A stretch of DNA of 64,000 bases from Allofranklinella schreckenbergeri (GTDB taxonomy: Bacteria; Pseudomonadota; Gammaproteobacteria; Burkholderiales; Burkholderiaceae_C), in contig NZ_RDQM01000001.1 of NCBI RefSeq assembly GCF_003703475.1, positions 309,682 through 373,681 on the forward strand, given 5' to 3'. A program made the position numbers and the translations under genes. Numbering within the stretch: position 1 is the first letter of the stretch; each line of letters starts with the position of its first letter. The notes beneath the pieces are model-generated. The model did not search any database and was not told the DNA's origin. It saw only the letters and a program-made list of their open reading frames with translations. Positions 63,832 through 64,000 of this stretch are shown one piece after another.

Positions 63832-64000
63832 GAGATGACGGCTGTACGTGTATCCGTTTAGCACGGTTTAAAAGCTGTGGACTTAGGTTATTTGCGCGCA
63901 ATTTATTTGGAGGAATAGATTTTTTATGTCTGGATTGATGGGTATTGGGCGATTTTTATTTTTCATAAGTAAAACCCCTCAAGGCTTGATGTCTTGAGGG
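63832..64000. other. AT-rich tail beyond the AAA+ gene, with terminator hairpin
   Basis: Base composition drops abruptly compared with everything to the left, and no gene can be read. CCCTCAAG (63976-63983) and CTTGAGGG (63993-64000) form a stem whose T-run lies on the minus strand (AAAA at 63971-63974), as expected for the end of a leftward gene located beyond the window. Confidence 0.6.

Overview
This is a GC-rich 64 kb stretch of a Gram-negative chromosome. It most likely comes from a betaproteobacterium of the order Burkholderiales, probably Comamonadaceae. The grounds are very high GC at third codon positions, the divergent pair pmbA/darP, a GDSL-like lipoprotein of a type I associate with Comamonadaceae, DUF4124, class Ib nrdF, and many GC-rich antisense shadow frames. 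Assignment below order is inference. Only one RNA gene (tRNA-Thr) was found, and no rRNA, CRISPR array or intact insertion sequence.

Layout. 1-3.6 kb: end of an RND efflux operon (pump cut by the window edge, plus its adaptor), with an AcrR-type operator in front. 4-15 kb: housekeeping and envelope genes (degenerate SGNH lipoprotein, two small paralogous periplasmic proteins, D,D-carboxypeptidase, alpha/beta hydrolase, PQQ-type sugar dehydrogenase, comEC, pmbA, darP). 15-20 kb: a second RND pump pair and tRNA-Thr. 20-23.5 kb: a TonB-dependent receptor behind a Fur-like box, then a six-EF-hand lipoprotein behind a long hairpin. 23.7-28 kb: hflC, hflK and an HPP/CBS membrane protein. 28-32 kb: acetate uptake and activation (yjcH, actP, acs). 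32.6-34.7 kb: an ion-transporter family member and a low-molecular-weight phosphatase. 34.8-40.6 kb: a metal-uptake cluster (DUF4198 protein, NikL-like protein, DUF6162-like protein, ABC binding protein, ATPase, permease, second binding-protein-like protein). 40.7-45.5 kb: dgkA, a LOG-family protein, twin CZB-domain proteins, an orphan nrdF and a lipoate-protein ligase. 46-49 kb: an orphan RND pump.

49.2-63.8 kb is the most unusual part. It is a plus-strand run of DUF2170 (YjfI), PspA/IM30 (bacterial ESCRT-III superfamily), a YqiJ/NfeD-like OB-fold membrane protein, a YqiK flotillin, small membrane proteins, a SAM methyltransferase, a DUF4124 protein, a NYN protein with winged-helix-like repeats, and a giant (1866 aa) coiled-coil AAA+ ATPase. 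I read the core as a membrane-remodelling or envelope-stress module with its own large AAA+ motor, by analogy with ESCRT-III and Vps4; that link is a hypothesis.

Superimposed on all of this is a family of at least eleven AT-rich, 70-85 bp palindromic intergenic elements. Their outer arms resemble ACAAATCAAAGGAAA / TTTCCTTTGATTTGT and their centre resembles ATGCCGAAACATG. They stand out sharply from the GC-rich genes, occur about every 6 kb, and even sit between genes of one putative operon. No described repeat family that I know matches them.
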